A stretch of DNA of 64,000 nucleotides from Paracidovorax avenae. Lineage in GTDB: Bacteria > Pseudomonadota > Gammaproteobacteria > Burkholderiales > Burkholderiaceae_C. The DNA lies in contig NZ_CP156079.1 of the NCBI RefSeq assembly GCF_040892545.1, positions 496,001-560,000 on the forward strand. The letters run 5' to 3'. Below, piece by piece: positions 16,760 to 26,513 of this stretch. The notes beneath the pieces are model-generated. The model saw nothing but the letters and a program-made list of their open reading frames with translations, was not told where the DNA came from and did not search any database. The number at the start of each line of letters is the position of its first letter. The first letter of the stretch is position 1. Made by a program: the position numbers and the translations under genes.

Positions 16760-16924
16760 ATGTCCAAGTCCCATCGCCATTGCTCCGACGCCGCCGCGGG
16801 CCGCATCGCCGCGAAGCCCCGGGAGATCAAGCGGCGCCGGCAGCGCGAGGCCATGCTGCGGCCGGGAAGCCCGTCACCCTGCTTCCCCGATCCCGAGCCC
16901 CCGGTGTGGAAACCGCTGGGCTGA
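16760..16924 (+). CDS. 54-residue basic protein
   Basis: A short gene for a 54-residue protein, rich in Arg, Lys and His in its first 35 residues (SKSHRHCSDAAAGRIAAKP, then KRRRQRE) and Pro-rich toward the end (CFPDPEPPVWKPLG). GGAGG stands five bases before the ATG, a stronger ribosome site than most in this window, which is the main reason to accept it. No domain is recognised; the basic part could bind nucleic acid. It is followed convergently by a cupin gene after 23 bases. It may be under the FNR-like box 175 bases upstream. Confidence 0.55.
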   Translation: MSKSHRHCSDAAAGRIAAKPREIKRRRQREAMLRPGSPSPCFPDPEPPVWKPLG

Positions 16925-16947
16925 GGTGCGGAACGGCGCCAGGGGAT

Positions 16948-17439
16948 TCAGCGGGACGGCTCGAAGCCGTCGTCCTCTCCCGCCATGGGGAGGTACATGC
17001 GCACCCAGGGTCCGCTGCCCGGCAGCATCTTCCAGCGATGGCCGGCGCCGCCCGTGTCTTCCGCCAGCAGCACGGTGCCGGGCGCCAGGCGGAAAGTGGA
17101 GCCGTCGCCGACCTGGAATTCGAGTTCGCCCTGGAGGGTGACCACGTACTGGCGGCGCGGCGCGGGATGCACGTCCTGCTCCCAGACCTCCACCGAATCG
17201 CTGAGCCAGAACTCCCGGGCAGGCATCTTGCGCAGGGTCGCAACGGTGCCTTTCACGAAAGCCACGCGGTGGTCGGGGGTGTCGTAGAGCTTGATGGCGG
17301 GAATGCGCCCGGGCTGCTCGCTGGCGGCGAACACGGTGGCCGGCAGCGTGGCACTCGCGAGGATCAGGGCGAGCAGGGCGGGAGAGACGTCATGGAAGCG
17401 GGGGCGCAATGGCATGGGTGTGGACCGGTTCGGTGGCAT
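16948..17439 (-). CDS. Exported cupin-fold protein
   Basis: A protein of up to 163 residues with a signal peptide (hydrophobic core about residues 20-38, ending in VFAAS) and a single cupin domain (about 85-150): the strands around WEQDVHPAPRRQYVV and LQGELEFQVGDGS followed by LAPGTVLLAED and GHRWKML match the two cupin motifs, with His and Glu available for metal. Periplasmic single cupins are often of unknown substrate. The start may be the ATG at 17439 or at 17415 (Met9); neither has a strong ribosome site. It is convergent with the 54-residue gene and 65 bases after the YafJ-like gene on the same strand. Confidence 0.78.
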   Translation of the reverse strand: MPPNRSTPMPLRPRFHDVSPALLALILASATLPATVFAASEQPGRIPAIKLYDTPDHRVAFVKGTVATLRKMPAREFWLSDSVEVWEQDVHPAPRRQYVVTLQGELEFQVGDGSTFRLAPGTVLLAEDTGGAGHRWKMLPGSGPWVRMYLPMAGEDDGFEPSR

Positions 17440-17504
17440 GGGGGCGGAAACCGCCTGGTCCGGTAGGTGCCACCCAGCGCCGCACGGGTTGCCCCAGCCC
17501 GCAA

Positions 17505-18272
17505 TCAGAATGCCTGGCAGGCGCCGTCCACGAACACCTTGAGTTCACCGCTGCGGAACGGCGTCCATACTTCGTCGCTGGTCAGGGGCGCGGTCACCAC
17601 CACGGCCACCCGGTCGTGCGGGGTGGTGTGGGCCGAGAAATCCACACTCAGGTCCTCGTCGCACAGGCAGGCCTGCGAGAACGGATGCCGGCGCTCGATG
17701 TAGCAGAGGTGGGTGGACGCATGGGCCCAGAGGGCCTGCCCGTTGGACAGCAGGAAGTTGAAGGTGCCGTGCGGCGCGATGCGCGCCGCGAGTTCACGCA
17801 GGGTGAGGGTGAGTTCCTGCACGCTGGGCACGTCGGCATGGGATTTGGAAAGCTCCTGCATGATCCAGCAGAACGCATGCTCGCTGTCGGTGGCGCCGAC
17901 GGGATGGAAGTGCGAATGCAGGCGGGGGCGGAAGTCCTTCAGGTCGCCGTTGTGCGCGAACACCCAGTAGCGGCCCCAGAGTTCACGCACGAACGGGTGG
18001 CAGTTCTGCAGGGTCACGCTGCCCTGCGTGGCCTTGCGGATATGCGCGATGACGTTGCGGCTGCGGATGGGATAGCGGCGTATCAGTTCCGCGATCGGTG
18101 AATCCACGGCCCGTTCGTGGTCCACGAAATGGCGCAGGCCCTTGTCCTCGAAGAAGGCGATGCCCCAGCCGTCGGAGTGGTCGCCCGTTTTGCCGCCGCG
18201 CTGCGCGAACCCCGTGAAGCTGAAGGTCACGTCGGTGGGCGTGTTGGCGTTCATTCCGAGCAGCTGGCACAT
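17505..18272 (-). CDS. Class II glutamine amidotransferase (YafJ family)
   Basis: A 255-residue Ntn-hydrolase protein beginning Met-Cys-Gln-Leu-Leu-Gly-Met, so Cys2 becomes the N-terminal nucleophile after Met removal. The glutaminase core continues with GGKTGDHSDGWGIAF (about 28-42), HIRKATQG and FAHNGDLK, all standard class II (GATase II) landmarks. YafJ proteins are stand-alone glutaminase-like domains; the acceptor reaction is not known with certainty (the related EgtC works in ergothioneine synthesis, but no egt genes are here). Start is fixed by Cys2; no good ribosome site is visible. Confidence 0.9.
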   Translation of the reverse strand: MCQLLGMNANTPTDVTFSFTGFAQRGGKTGDHSDGWGIAFFEDKGLRHFVDHERAVDSPIAELIRRYPIRSRNVIAHIRKATQGSVTLQNCHPFVRELWGRYWVFAHNGDLKDFRPRLHSHFHPVGATDSEHAFCWIMQELSKSHADVPSVQELTLTLRELAARIAPHGTFNFLLSNGQALWAHASTHLCYIERRHPFSQACLCDEDLSVDFSAHTTPHDRVAVVVTAPLTSDEVWTPFRSGELKVFVDGACQAF

Positions 18273-18360
18273 GGTCGATGGAGGGGGCAGAGAAATATTC
18301 GTGGGAGCTGCTGCCTGGCGCCGGGCCCCGCGGCGCGGGACCTGTGCCGCCAGGCGGTGG

Positions 18361-19809
18361 TCAGCCTTCGCGCGGCGGGCGCAATTGCCAGGCAGCCACC
18401 AGGGCCAGCAGGCACAGCCCGGTGAGCAGCAGGAAGGTTTCCCCGAAGGCAGCGATGCGTTCCGGGCTGCTGACCGCATTCTGCAGCGAATCGCCGTGCG
18501 CGGCGATGCGCCATTCGAGCACGATGCCGCACAGGCTTACCCCGGCCGCGCCGCCGAGCATGCGCACGAAGCTGATGGCGCTCGACCCCTGCGCGATGAG
18601 CGGCTTGGGCAGCGGCCGCATCGCGCCCAGGTTGAGGGACGGCAGGATGAAGCCCAGGCCGATGCGGCCCAGCACCGCGAAGGCCACCAGCAGCCACAGG
18701 GCCGTGTGCAGGCCCGCGAACGCCATCAGTCCGAAGGACAGCGCCAGCAGCGCCAGCCCGATGCCCACGAGCAGGTGCGTGGGCTGGCGGTCGGCCATGC
18801 GCCCGACCAGGGGGATGGTGATCGCCAGCATGATGCCCGCCGGCAGCATCAGCGTGCCGACGTGCGATGCCGACATCTGCAGGCCCAGTTGCAGGAACAC
18901 CGGCAGCAGGTAGGTGGATCCGAAAAGCGCGGTGCCGTAGATGAACGCCACGATGCTGCCCATGGCGAACTGCCGCACCTCGAACAGCCGCAGGTCCATC
19001 AGCGGCTTGCCCTGGCCTGCCAGCATGCGGCGTTCCCAGGCGATGAACGCGGCCAGGGCGGCGAGGGCGGCCAGGAGCAGCACGGCCGACACGAATGCGG
19101 GACCGTCACGCAGCGATACCAGCCCGTTGAGCAGGCACAGCGTGCCTACCGCGCCGAGCAGCAGCCCGGCCCAGTCGAGCGAGGCGCCGGCACGGTCCGC
19201 GGCCACGCCGCCGGGGCTGCTCACGGGCACGTATTTGTAGGCGAGGACGAGGGAGGCGATGCAGAACGGCACCACCATGAAGAAGATCGAGCGCCAGCCG
19301 AACCAGTCCACGAGCAGCCCGCCGACGCTCGGGCCGATGGCGGGAGCCAGCACCACGCCCATGCCGAAGATGCCGCTGGCGCGGCCCTGTTCGTGCGGCT
19401 GGAAGGCATGCAGGATGATCACCGCAGGGATGGGCTGCACCACGCCGGCCGCCAGCCCCTCGAGCACGCGGGCCAGGAGCACCCATTCGTACTGGCCGGC
19501 GACGCCGCCGCCGATGCCGCCCGCCAGCAGCAGGACCATGGCCCCTGCATACGTGGCCCGGTAGCCGTAGCGCGCCAGCAGCCAGGGCGTGGTGAGCATG
19601 GCCACCGTGGTGGCCACCATGAAGCCGGAGGTGACCCACTGGGCCCGTGCCTGCCCCAGCGTGAAATGGTGGCTCATGTCCGGGATCGCCACGTTCACGA
19701 TGGTGGAGGACATGATCGACGCCATCGTGCCGACCATGACCGAGAGCAGCAGCAGCCACCGGTAGCGCTCGCCGTACCGCTCGCGCAGCAGGGCGGCGGA
19801 GCCCGTCAT
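18361..19809 (-). CDS. DHA2-family (EmrB-like) MFS multidrug exporter
   Basis: A 482-residue major facilitator protein with about 14 hydrophobic helices. Motif A appears as ARYGYRATY after helix 2, the DHA2 motif as WVTSGFMVATTVAMLTTPW (about 45-65), and motif C as GMGVVLAPAIGPSVGGLL in helix 5. The family expels amphiphilic drugs with proton exchange. No adaptor (EmrA) or regulator is next to it. The ATG at 19809 is chosen since Met18 of the longer frame directly precedes the family-typical N-terminus. A tautomerase gene lies upstream on the same strand, 112 bases away, with a hairpin repeat between. Confidence 0.92.
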   Translation of the reverse strand: MTGSAALLRERYGERYRWLLLLSVMVGTMASIMSSTIVNVAIPDMSHHFTLGQARAQWVTSGFMVATTVAMLTTPWLLARYGYRATYAGAMVLLLAGGIGGGVAGQYEWVLLARVLEGLAAGVVQPIPAVIILHAFQPHEQGRASGIFGMGVVLAPAIGPSVGGLLVDWFGWRSIFFMVVPFCIASLVLAYKYVPVSSPGGVAADRAGASLDWAGLLLGAVGTLCLLNGLVSLRDGPAFVSAVLLLAALAALAAFIAWERRMLAGQGKPLMDLRLFEVRQFAMGSIVAFIYGTALFGSTYLLPVFLQLGLQMSASHVGTLMLPAGIMLAITIPLVGRMADRQPTHLLVGIGLALLALSFGLMAFAGLHTALWLLVAFAVLGRIGLGFILPSLNLGAMRPLPKPLIAQGSSAISFVRMLGGAAGVSLCGIVLEWRIAAHGDSLQNAVSSPERIAAFGETFLLLTGLCLLALVAAWQLRPPREG

Positions 19810-19896
19810 GCCATGCCTCGGAACGGGGCTGGCTGGCGCACCCCGGTGCGCGGCAGGCACGGCCTGCGCCAGCAGACGCCGCGCAAGGGCCGCCCC

Positions 19897-19920
19897 GCGG
19901 CGCAGCCGCTCAGGGGGACG
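19897..19920. repeat. Short hairpin repeat (copy 1)
   Basis: GCGGC-GCA-GCCGC followed by TCAGGGGGA. The same block occurs at 29988-30011. Both copies lie within a few bases of the 3' end of a minus-strand gene (tautomerase here), where the hairpin could act as a transcript end or stabiliser. Confidence 0.6.
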
Positions 19921-19921
19921 C

Positions 19922-20110
19922 TCACTGTCTTTCGGACCAGAGCTTGCCGCCCGTAGCCCAGTTCTCGCGCTTCACGTCGGTGATGAGGATGTCCACAGAT
20001 TCGGGCGAGCCGCCGAGGATCTCGACGGAGACGCGGGTGATTTCCTCCACGAGCTTCTTCTTCTGCTCGACGGTGCGGCCTTCCATCATTTCGATGTGGT
20101 ACGTGGGCAT
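19922..20110 (-). CDS. 4-oxalocrotonate tautomerase family protein
   Basis: A 62-residue tautomerase-superfamily protein: after removal of Met1 the N-terminal Pro (sequence PTYHIEMMEGR) acts as the general base; Arg12 is at the expected place and the helix EQKKKLVEEITRVSVEIL follows. The size is that of the 4-OT family. Family members isomerise unsaturated keto acids or act promiscuously; no catabolic cluster is nearby, so the substrate is open. AAGGAA lies eight bases before the ATG. Confidence 0.92.
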   Translation of the reverse strand: MPTYHIEMMEGRTVEQKKKLVEEITRVSVEILGGSPESVDILITDVKRENWATGGKLWSERQ

Positions 20111-20150
20111 GGGGGGATTCCTTTGAATGGCGAAGACAATAGTCCGCCGA

Positions 20151-20390
20151 TCATATCGGCGGCATGGCCGCGGCGGCGTCCCGGGATGCTCCTGCGCCAG
20201 CCGCGCAGCGAGGGCAGAGGCAGGCCATGCCGCGTGCTGCGGCCGGCACGGCGGCCAGGGCAGCGGGATGCACCAGGGTGGCCATGCACCAGCAGCTGTC
20301 TGCCGGCTGACCGGCCTCGATGGCGCATTGGTTGCTCTGGCCGCACAGGGGGCAGAGGGCAGGGTCCGGAAGCGGGGCGGCGTCGGGCAT
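20151..20390 (-). CDS. Cysteine-rich CWC small protein
   Basis: A 79-residue protein with eight cysteines in the CWC family order: C13-x2-C16, C22 after SNQ, C33-W-C35, then C57-x-C59-x2-C62. The spacing suggests binding of one or two zinc ions. CWC proteins are widespread in proteobacteria and have no assigned role. The start is the ATG at 20390; its ribosome site is poor. It stands between a tautomerase gene (40 bases downstream) and a chemoreceptor gene (103 bases upstream), all on the same strand. Confidence 0.78.
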   Translation of the reverse strand: MPDAAPLPDPALCPLCGQSNQCAIEAGQPADSCWCMATLVHPAALAAVPAAARGMACLCPRCAAGAGASRDAAAAMPPI

Positions 20391-20493
20391 GCGGCCAGTG
20401 TAGGCCCCCCCAAGCAAAAGCGCCCATCGCCATCGATAGCGCGGCAAGGGGCTCTTCTGGAACATCCGCCCGCTGCCCGGAGCGTGTGGGATC

Positions 20494-22071
20494 TCAGGCC
20501 GCCAGGCGTGGCAGTGCCGTTCCCGCTTCGGCCAGGCGGAAGACCGCCACCGCCTGCACCAGGTGCGAAGCCTGTGCCTCCAGCGAGCCGGTGGCGGCCG
20601 CCGCTTCCTCCACCAGCGCGGCGTTCTGCTGGGTGACCTGGTCCATTTGAGCGATGGCACGGTTCACCTGTTCCAGCCCGCTGGTCTGTTCCTGGCTGGC
20701 GGCGCTGATTTCGGCCACGATGTCGGTCACGCGGCGCACGCCGTTCACCACGTCGCGGATCACGGTGCCTGCCTCTTCCACCAGCCGGTTGCCCGCGTCC
20801 ACCTGCGTGACGGAGTCGTCGATGAGCGCCTTGATTTCCTTCGCGGCGGTGGCGCTGCGCTGCGCCAGCGTGCGCACCTCGCTGGCCACGACGGCGAAGC
20901 CGCGGCCCTGCTCGCCGGCCCGCGCGGCCTCGACGGCGGCGTTGAGCGCCAGGATGTTGGTCTGGAAGGCGATGGAGTCGATCACGCCGATGATGTCCAC
21001 GATCTTGCGCGAAGCACTGTGGATGCCGCCCATTGTCGTTACCACGTTGCCGACCACCTGGCCGCCGCGCACCGCCATATCGGACGCGGAGCGCGCCAGC
21101 TGGTCGGCCTGCGCGGCGTTGTCCGCGTTCTGCCGCACCGTGGCGGTCATCTGTTCCATCGACGCGGCGGTCTGCTGCAGGGCGCTGGCCTGCTCTTCGG
21201 TGCGGCTGGACAGGTCCAGGTTGCCGGTGGCGATTTCGCTGGACGCGAGGGCGATGCCGTCCGCGCCGCGACGCACCTGGCCGACCGTGTCACGCAGTTG
21301 CGTGGCCATGGCGTCCAGTGCGCGCAGCAACTGGCCCATCTCGTCGCGCGCCGTGCTGGCGGAGCGCACCGTCAGGTCGCCGCCGGCCACGGACTCCGCC
21401 ACCGACACGGCGCGGTGCAGGGGGCGCGTCACGCTGCGCGTGATGCCCAGTGCCAGCGCCGCGGCCGCGGCGGTGGCCAGCAGGCCGAGCAGGACCAGCG
21501 CATTGCGGCCGCTTTCGTAATTGCGCTGCACCGAGGCGGCGGCTTCGTTGATCTGCTTGCGCTGGAAGTCCAGCAAGGCCTGGAGCGCATCCAGGTAGCC
21601 CTTGCCGGACGGCGTGAACTCGGTGTCCAGGATGCGCTGGGCATCGTCCGACCGGCCCTCCGCCTTGGCCTTGTAGATCGCATCGCGTGCGTCGACGAAC
21701 TGCTTGCGCAGCACGCCGGCCCGGTCGAAGAGAGCCTGCTCTTCAGGGCCGGAGATGAGCTGGGCCAGTTGCTGCTGCTGCTCCGTCGATTGGCGGGAGG
21801 CCGCCGCGTTCTCCTGCGTGAACCGGCCGGCCAGGGCCGCGTCGCTGCTGCGCGCGACCAGGGCATGGCGCGACACGTTGCTGTAGATGGTGCGGTACCA
21901 GTCCGAGATCAGGCGTTCCTTCGCCAGGGGCAGGTTCATCATCGCGGCGGTGTCCTGCGCGACGGACTGCAGCCGCCACGTGCCGACGGCCAGCATGCCG
22001 ACGATGAAAAACGTCAGCAGGCCGAAGGCCAGCGCCAGACGCTTTCCAATGGATAAATCTTGGAATTTCAT
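20494..22071 (-). CDS. Methyl-accepting chemotaxis protein, 4HB sensor type
   Basis: A 525-residue chemoreceptor of Tar/Tsr layout: first membrane helix (about 10-30), helical periplasmic domain of the four-helix bundle type (about 31-188), second helix (about 190-212), HAMP (about 213-265), and a signalling domain with the invariant hairpin tip ([26 protein letters not shown] region) at about 375-400. The residue pairs Glu/Gln for methylation are in the flanking helices. The end is [17 protein letters not shown], with no CheR-docking pentapeptide. The ligand cannot be told. No flagellar or che genes are within the window. Confidence 0.94.
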   Translation of the reverse strand: MKFQDLSIGKRLALAFGLLTFFIVGMLAVGTWRLQSVAQDTAAMMNLPLAKERLISDWYRTIYSNVSRHALVARSSDAALAGRFTQENAAASRQSTEQQQQLAQLISGPEEQALFDRAGVLRKQFVDARDAIYKAKAEGRSDDAQRILDTEFTPSGKGYLDALQALLDFQRKQINEAAASVQRNYESGRNALVLLGLLATAAAAALALGITRSVTRPLHRAVSVAESVAGGDLTVRSASTARDEMGQLLRALDAMATQLRDTVGQVRRGADGIALASSEIATGNLDLSSRTEEQASALQQTAASMEQMTATVRQNADNAAQADQLARSASDMAVRGGQVVGNVVTTMGGIHSASRKIVDIIGVIDSIAFQTNILALNAAVEAARAGEQGRGFAVVASEVRTLAQRSATAAKEIKALIDDSVTQVDAGNRLVEEAGTVIRDVVNGVRRVTDIVAEISAASQEQTSGLEQVNRAIAQMDQVTQQNAALVEEAAAATGSLEAQASHLVQAVAVFRLAEAGTALPRLAA

Positions 22072-22174
22072 GATTTATGTCAGGGTAAACCCTGATTGTA
22101 ACTTGATGTTTATTCCGGGTTGTGCGATGCCTCCAGGGTGCCCTGCGGCGGGGGACGGCTTTTCACCATGAAAA

Positions 22175-22196
22175 AAGGCACCCTCTCGGGTGCCTT
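22175..22196 (-). terminator. Rho-independent terminator of glcB
   Basis: Perfect 9-bp stem (AAGGCACCC / GGGTGCCTT) with TCTC loop, 20 bases past the malate synthase stop; a run of six T follows on the minus strand. Confidence 0.9.
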
Positions 22197-22215
22197 CGGG
22201 CGGTGCGGAGGCGGA

Positions 22216-24432
22216 TCAGGCCGCGCCGGACTTCACCTTCAGCCGCCAGGCGTGCAGCAGTGGCTCGGTATAGCCGCTGGGCTGTTCCACGCCCTTGAAC
22301 ACCAGGTCGCAGGCGGCCTGGTAAGCGGCGGACTCGGCGAAGCGGCCGGCCATCTTCCGGTAGGCCGGATCGCCCGCGTTCTGCTGGTCCACCACGGCAG
22401 CCATGCGCTCGAAGGTCTTGCGCACCTGGGCCTCGGTCACCACGCCGTGCAGCAGCCAGTTGGCGATGTGCTGGCTGCTGATGCGCAGCGTGGCGCGGTC
22501 TTCCATCAGGCCCACGTCGTGGATGTCGGGCACCTTGGAGCAGCCCACGCCCTGGTCGATCCAGCGCACCACGTAGCCGAGGATGCCCTGGGCGTTGTTG
22601 TCCAGTTCCTGCTGCTTCTCGGCATCGGTCCACTGCGGGTTGGCGGCCACGGGAATGGTCAGCAGGCCGGTGAGCAGGTTGTCGCGCTCGGCATCGGCGC
22701 TGGTCTTTTCCAGTTCCTTCTGCACGTCGGCCACGTTGACCTGGTGGTAGTGCAGGGCGTGCAGCGTGGCGCCCGTGGGGCTGGGCACCCAGGCGGTGTT
22801 GGCGCCGGCCTTGGGGTGGGCGATCTTCTGCTCCAGCATGGCCTTCATCATGTCGGGCATGGCCCACATGCCCTTGCCGATCTGGGCCTTGCCGCGCAGG
22901 CCGCACGACAGGCCCACCAGCACGTTGTTCTTCTCGTAGGCCTGGATCCAGGCACTGGCCTTCATGTCGCCCTTGCGCACCATGGGGCCGGCCTGCATGG
23001 CGGTGTGCATCTCGTCGCCGGTGCGGTCCAGGAAGCCGGTGTTGATGAAGGCCACGCGGGCCGACGCCGCGGCGATGCAGGCCTTCAGGTTCACGCTGGT
23101 GCGGCGCTCTTCGTCCATGATGCCCAGCTTGACGGTGTTCTCCGGCAGGCCCAGCAGGCGTTCCACGCGGGCGAAGAGCTCGCTGGCGAAGGCCACTTCG
23201 GCCGGGCCGTGCATCTTGGGCTTGACGATATAGACGCTGCCCTTGCGCGAGTTGCGGATGCCGGCCTGGCCCTTGCCCTGCAGGTCGTGCAGTGCGATGG
23301 CGGTGGTGACGACCGCGTCCAGGATGCCTTCCGGGATCTCGCGCTGCACGCCCTGCGCATCGGTCCACAACACGGCCGGATTGGTCATCAGGTGGCCCAC
23401 GTTGCGCAGGAACATGAGCGAGCGGCCGTGCAGGCGCACTTCGCCGCTGCCTCCGGGCGCGGTGTAGATGCGGTCGGCGTTCAGGCCCCGCGTGACGGTC
23501 TGGCCGCCCTTGGCGAAGGATTCGGTCAGCGTGCCCTGCAGGATGCCCAGCCAGTTGGCGTAGCCGGCCACCTTGTCCTCGGCATCGACGGCGGCGACGG
23601 AGTCTTCCAGGTCGAGGATGGTGGAGAGCGCGGCTTCCACGATCACGTCGCTGATGCCCGCCGGGTCGGTCTTGCCGATGGTGGTGTTGCGGTCGATCTG
23701 GATGTCGATGTGCAGGCCGTTGTGCACCAGCAGGATGGAAGCCGGGTAGGCGGAGTGGCTGCCGGGGGTGTAGCCCACGAACTGGGACGGGTCCTTCAGC
23801 CCGGTGGTGCGGCCATTCTTCAGGCGGACGATGAGCGTGCCGTCCGCGACGCTGTACATCTCCGCATCGGCATGGGAAGCGTCCTGCAGCGGCACGGCCT
23901 GGTCCAGCACCCCGCGCGCGAATGCGATCACCCTGGCTCCGCGCACCGGGTTGTAGCCCTTGCCCTTTTCGGCGCCGCCCTCTTCGGAGATGGCGTCGGT
24001 GCCGTAGAGCGCGTCGTACAGGCTGCCCCAGCGCGCGTTGGCGGCGTTGAGGGCGTAGCGTGCGTTCAGGATGGGCACGACCAGCTGCGGGCCGGCCTGG
24101 ATGGCGAGCTCGTCGTCCACGTTGGCGGTGGTGGCCTGCACGCCCGCGGGCTGCGGCACGAGGTAGCCGATCTTCTCGAGGAAGGCGCGGTAGCCCGCCA
24201 TGTCGGTGACCGGGCCGGGATGGGCCTTGTGCCAGGTGTCCAGTTCGGCCTGCAGGCGGTCGCGCTCGGCCAGCAGGGCGATATTGCGCGGAGCCAGCTC
24301 CCGCACGATGGCATCGAAGCCGGACCAGAACGCGGCGGCGTCAACGCCCGTACCGGGGAGCACGCGCTCTTCGATGAATTGGTGCAGGAGCGTGGCCACT
24401 TGCAGGCCGTGGACGGTGGTGCGGTCGGTCAT
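22216..24432 (-). CDS. glcB: Malate synthase G
   Basis: A 738-residue enzyme, the size of the monomeric G form, condensing glyoxylate with acetyl-CoA to malate in the cytoplasm. It has the G-type features [35 protein letters not shown] (metal-binding Glu/Asp region), the [14 protein letters not shown] segment and the C-terminal [28 protein letters not shown] region, each split across the sequence in the correct order. It enables growth on acetate, glycolate or other C2 sources. Start: ATG at 24432 opening [10 protein letters not shown] strong terminator follows. A LysR regulator gene is divergent, 289 bases away. No glycolate oxidase genes are near. Confidence 0.97.
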   Translation of the reverse strand: MTDRTTVHGLQVATLLHQFIEERVLPGTGVDAAAFWSGFDAIVRELAPRNIALLAERDRLQAELDTWHKAHPGPVTDMAGYRAFLEKIGYLVPQPAGVQATTANVDDELAIQAGPQLVVPILNARYALNAANARWGSLYDALYGTDAISEEGGAEKGKGYNPVRGARVIAFARGVLDQAVPLQDASHADAEMYSVADGTLIVRLKNGRTTGLKDPSQFVGYTPGSHSAYPASILLVHNGLHIDIQIDRNTTIGKTDPAGISDVIVEAALSTILDLEDSVAAVDAEDKVAGYANWLGILQGTLTESFAKGGQTVTRGLNADRIYTAPGGSGEVRLHGRSLMFLRNVGHLMTNPAVLWTDAQGVQREIPEGILDAVVTTAIALHDLQGKGQAGIRNSRKGSVYIVKPKMHGPAEVAFASELFARVERLLGLPENTVKLGIMDEERRTSVNLKACIAAASARVAFINTGFLDRTGDEMHTAMQAGPMVRKGDMKASAWIQAYEKNNVLVGLSCGLRGKAQIGKGMWAMPDMMKAMLEQKIAHPKAGANTAWVPSPTGATLHALHYHQVNVADVQKELEKTSADAERDNLLTGLLTIPVAANPQWTDAEKQQELDNNAQGILGYVVRWIDQGVGCSKVPDIHDVGLMEDRATLRISSQHIANWLLHGVVTEAQVRKTFERMAAVVDQQNAGDPAYRKMAGRFAESAAYQAACDLVFKGVEQPSGYTEPLLHAWRLKVKSGAA

Positions 24433-24721
24433 GGTGTGGTGGACTGGGTCAAATGATGGAGTCACTGTATTTGAATTTTTTATCCGCATAAACCACCCTC
24501 GAATCGCAGAACCCGTGACTTTTTTGCACGAATCCAGGGAAGGGTGACCAGAAGGGCTTCGGTCTTGCGGCATGCAACAACCGTGTCCATTGGTTTGCTA
24601 TGGTTCCAGTAGCATTCAGCCTCGTGTTCAGTGGGTCTTTTCTGGATCGATGCCCGGACAGGTGGCGCGAGATGTGTACCGGTGGTGCCCGGCGGTTACA
24701 GGCTGCCGATAATCGCAGCCC

Positions 24722-25699
24722 ATGGACAAGCTCAAGGCCTTCGAGTCGTTCGTGTCGGTGGCGACGCGCGGCAGCCTCACCGCTGCGGCACGCGCCGAGG
24801 GCGTGGCGCCCGCCATCATGGGGCGGCGCCTGGACGCGCTGGAAGAGCACCTGGGCGTGAAGCTCATGGTGCGCACCACGCGGCGCATCAGCCTCACGCA
24901 CGAGGGCAGCGCCTTTCTGGAGGATTGCCAGCGCCTGCTGGCCGATGTGGCCGAGGCCGAGGCCAGCGTCTCGGTCGGCGGGGCACGGGCCACGGGGCAC
25001 CTGCGCATCACCGCGCCCGCGGGGTTCGGACGGCGCCACGTGGCGCCGCTGGTGCCGCTGTTCCGCGACCTGCATCCCGACGTGCGCATTTCCCTCAACC
25101 TCAGCGACCGCGTGGTGGACCTGGCGGGGGAGGGGTTCGACTGCGCCGTGCGCGTGGGTGACCTGCCCGATTCCTCGCTGGTGAGCGTGCGCATCGCCGA
25201 CAACCGCAGGCTATGCGTGGCCACGCCCGCCTACCTGGAGCGCCACGGCACGCCGAAGCATCCGTCCGAACTCGCGCGGCACGCCTGCCTGATGCTGTCG
25301 AGCGACGCGTCGCAGACGCGTGGCTGGGCCTTCCGCATGCCCCCTGCAGACGCGGACGGCGCGCCCGGCGACGTGGTGCATGTCAAGCCCACCGGCCCCC
25401 TCGACTGCTCCGACGGACAGGTGCTGCATGACTGGTGCCTGGGGGGCTGGGGCATCGCGTGGCGCAGCACCTGGGAGGTGGAGGCCGAGATCGCCGCCGG
25501 CCGGCTGGTGGCCGTGCTGGAGGATTTCGCCGCGCCGCCCAACGGCATCTACGTGGTCTTTCCCCATGCACGCCATCTGCCGCTGCGCGTGCGGCTGTGG
25601 ATCGACTACCTCAAGCACCACTATGCGCAGCCGGCGTTCTGGCGCCGCGCCGCGCATGCGCTCACCGCTCCCCCCCTCCCGACCCCACCATCGCCATGA
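24722..25699 (+). CDS. LysR-family transcriptional regulator
   Basis: A 325-residue LysR-type regulator: HTH domain at about residues 1-60 (DKLKAFESFVSVATRGSLTAAAR and RRLDALEEHLGVKLMVRTTRR), followed by the two-lobed effector domain (about 90-300) of the CrgA-like PBP2 type. The Pro-rich end is short. It is divergent from malate synthase G, which makes glcB the first candidate target; however, many LysR genes of this CrgA type act on unrelated or distant targets. A GATAAT lies only nine bases before the ATG (24708-24713), so the message may be nearly leaderless. Its stop overlaps the start of the DUF3016 gene (ATGA). Confidence 0.93.
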   Translation: MDKLKAFESFVSVATRGSLTAAARAEGVAPAIMGRRLDALEEHLGVKLMVRTTRRISLTHEGSAFLEDCQRLLADVAEAEASVSVGGARATGHLRITAPAGFGRRHVAPLVPLFRDLHPDVRISLNLSDRVVDLAGEGFDCAVRVGDLPDSSLVSVRIADNRRLCVATPAYLERHGTPKHPSELARHACLMLSSDASQTRGWAFRMPPADADGAPGDVVHVKPTGPLDCSDGQVLHDWCLGGWGIAWRSTWEVEAEIAAGRLVAVLEDFAAPPNGIYVVFPHARHLPLRVRLWIDYLKHHYAQPAFWRRAAHALTAPPLPTPPSP

Positions 25700-26337
25700 C
25701 GCACCGACTCCATGCCCCGCTTCAAGTTCTTTTGCGCCGTCCCGGTCCGGGCCGGGTGCCGGCCGCCCTGGCGCTGGCCAGCCTGCTGGCCGGCTGCGCG
25801 GGTACACCCGGCGGTGCTCCGGTGCCCGCGCAGGACACCGCCGCCGTGCCTGCCCGGCGCGACGGCGCCGCGGCGCCTTCCCGGGCCAAGGGCTCGCCGC
25901 CGCCCGGCATCGTCAGCGTGACCTATGCCGATCCGGCCGGCTTCAGCGATGCCCGCCGCGGTGCCCCCGAAACCGGGCAGGCCCGCCGTGCCTGGGTGGA
26001 CGCGCTCTGCCTGTACCTGTCGGAAACCGCAGCCGCGGCGCTGCCCGAAGGCCAGCGGCTGGAGGTGCGGATCACCGATGTGCAGCGTGCCGGCGGTTTC
26101 GAGCCCTGGCGCGGTCCGCAGGCCGGACAGGTGCGCATCGTGCGCGACATCTATCCGCCGCGCATCGTGCTCGAGTTCAAGCGGCTGGCCGCCGACGGTT
26201 CGGTGTTGCAGTCGGGGCGCCGCGAATTGCGCGACCCCGCGTTCATGGAGCGGGCGGCACGCGGCGGGACCGATCCGCTGCGGTACGAAAAGGGCCTGAT
26301 CGACGACTGGGTGCGGCAGGAGTTCGGCGCGCGCTGA
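25696..26337 (+). CDS. DUF3016 lipoprotein-like protein
   Basis: A 213-residue exported protein. The signal (residues about 18-34) ends in a lipobox LAGC. The mature part matches my memory of the DUF3016 family: VTYADPAGFSDARR, a helix WVDALCLYLSETAAAALPEGQRLEVRITDV, and GQVRIVRDIYPPRIVLEFKR with a C-terminal RYEKGLIDDWVRQEF. No role is known. The start codon overlaps the LysR stop by four bases, so the two are translated from one message. Other members are often found alone. Confidence 0.82.
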   Translation: MTHRLHAPLQVLLRRPGPGRVPAALALASLLAGCAGTPGGAPVPAQDTAAVPARRDGAAAPSRAKGSPPPGIVSVTYADPAGFSDARRGAPETGQARRAWVDALCLYLSETAAAALPEGQRLEVRITDVQRAGGFEPWRGPQAGQVRIVRDIYPPRIVLEFKRLAADGSVLQSGRRELRDPAFMERAARGGTDPLRYEKGLIDDWVRQEFGAR

Positions 26338-26513
26338 CGCCCTGCTGCACGCACGCAGTGTAGGCCGCGCCCCACAGGTGTGCAGGCCACGCGCCGACGG
26401 GGCATGCGCGCTCCGCACGCCTAGATTCGTCCCTCCGGGCCGATCCTCTTCTCCATCCCGCTGCATTGTTGCGCCGATGGCCGGCCGGGGCATGGACACA
26501 AAGGACAACCACA

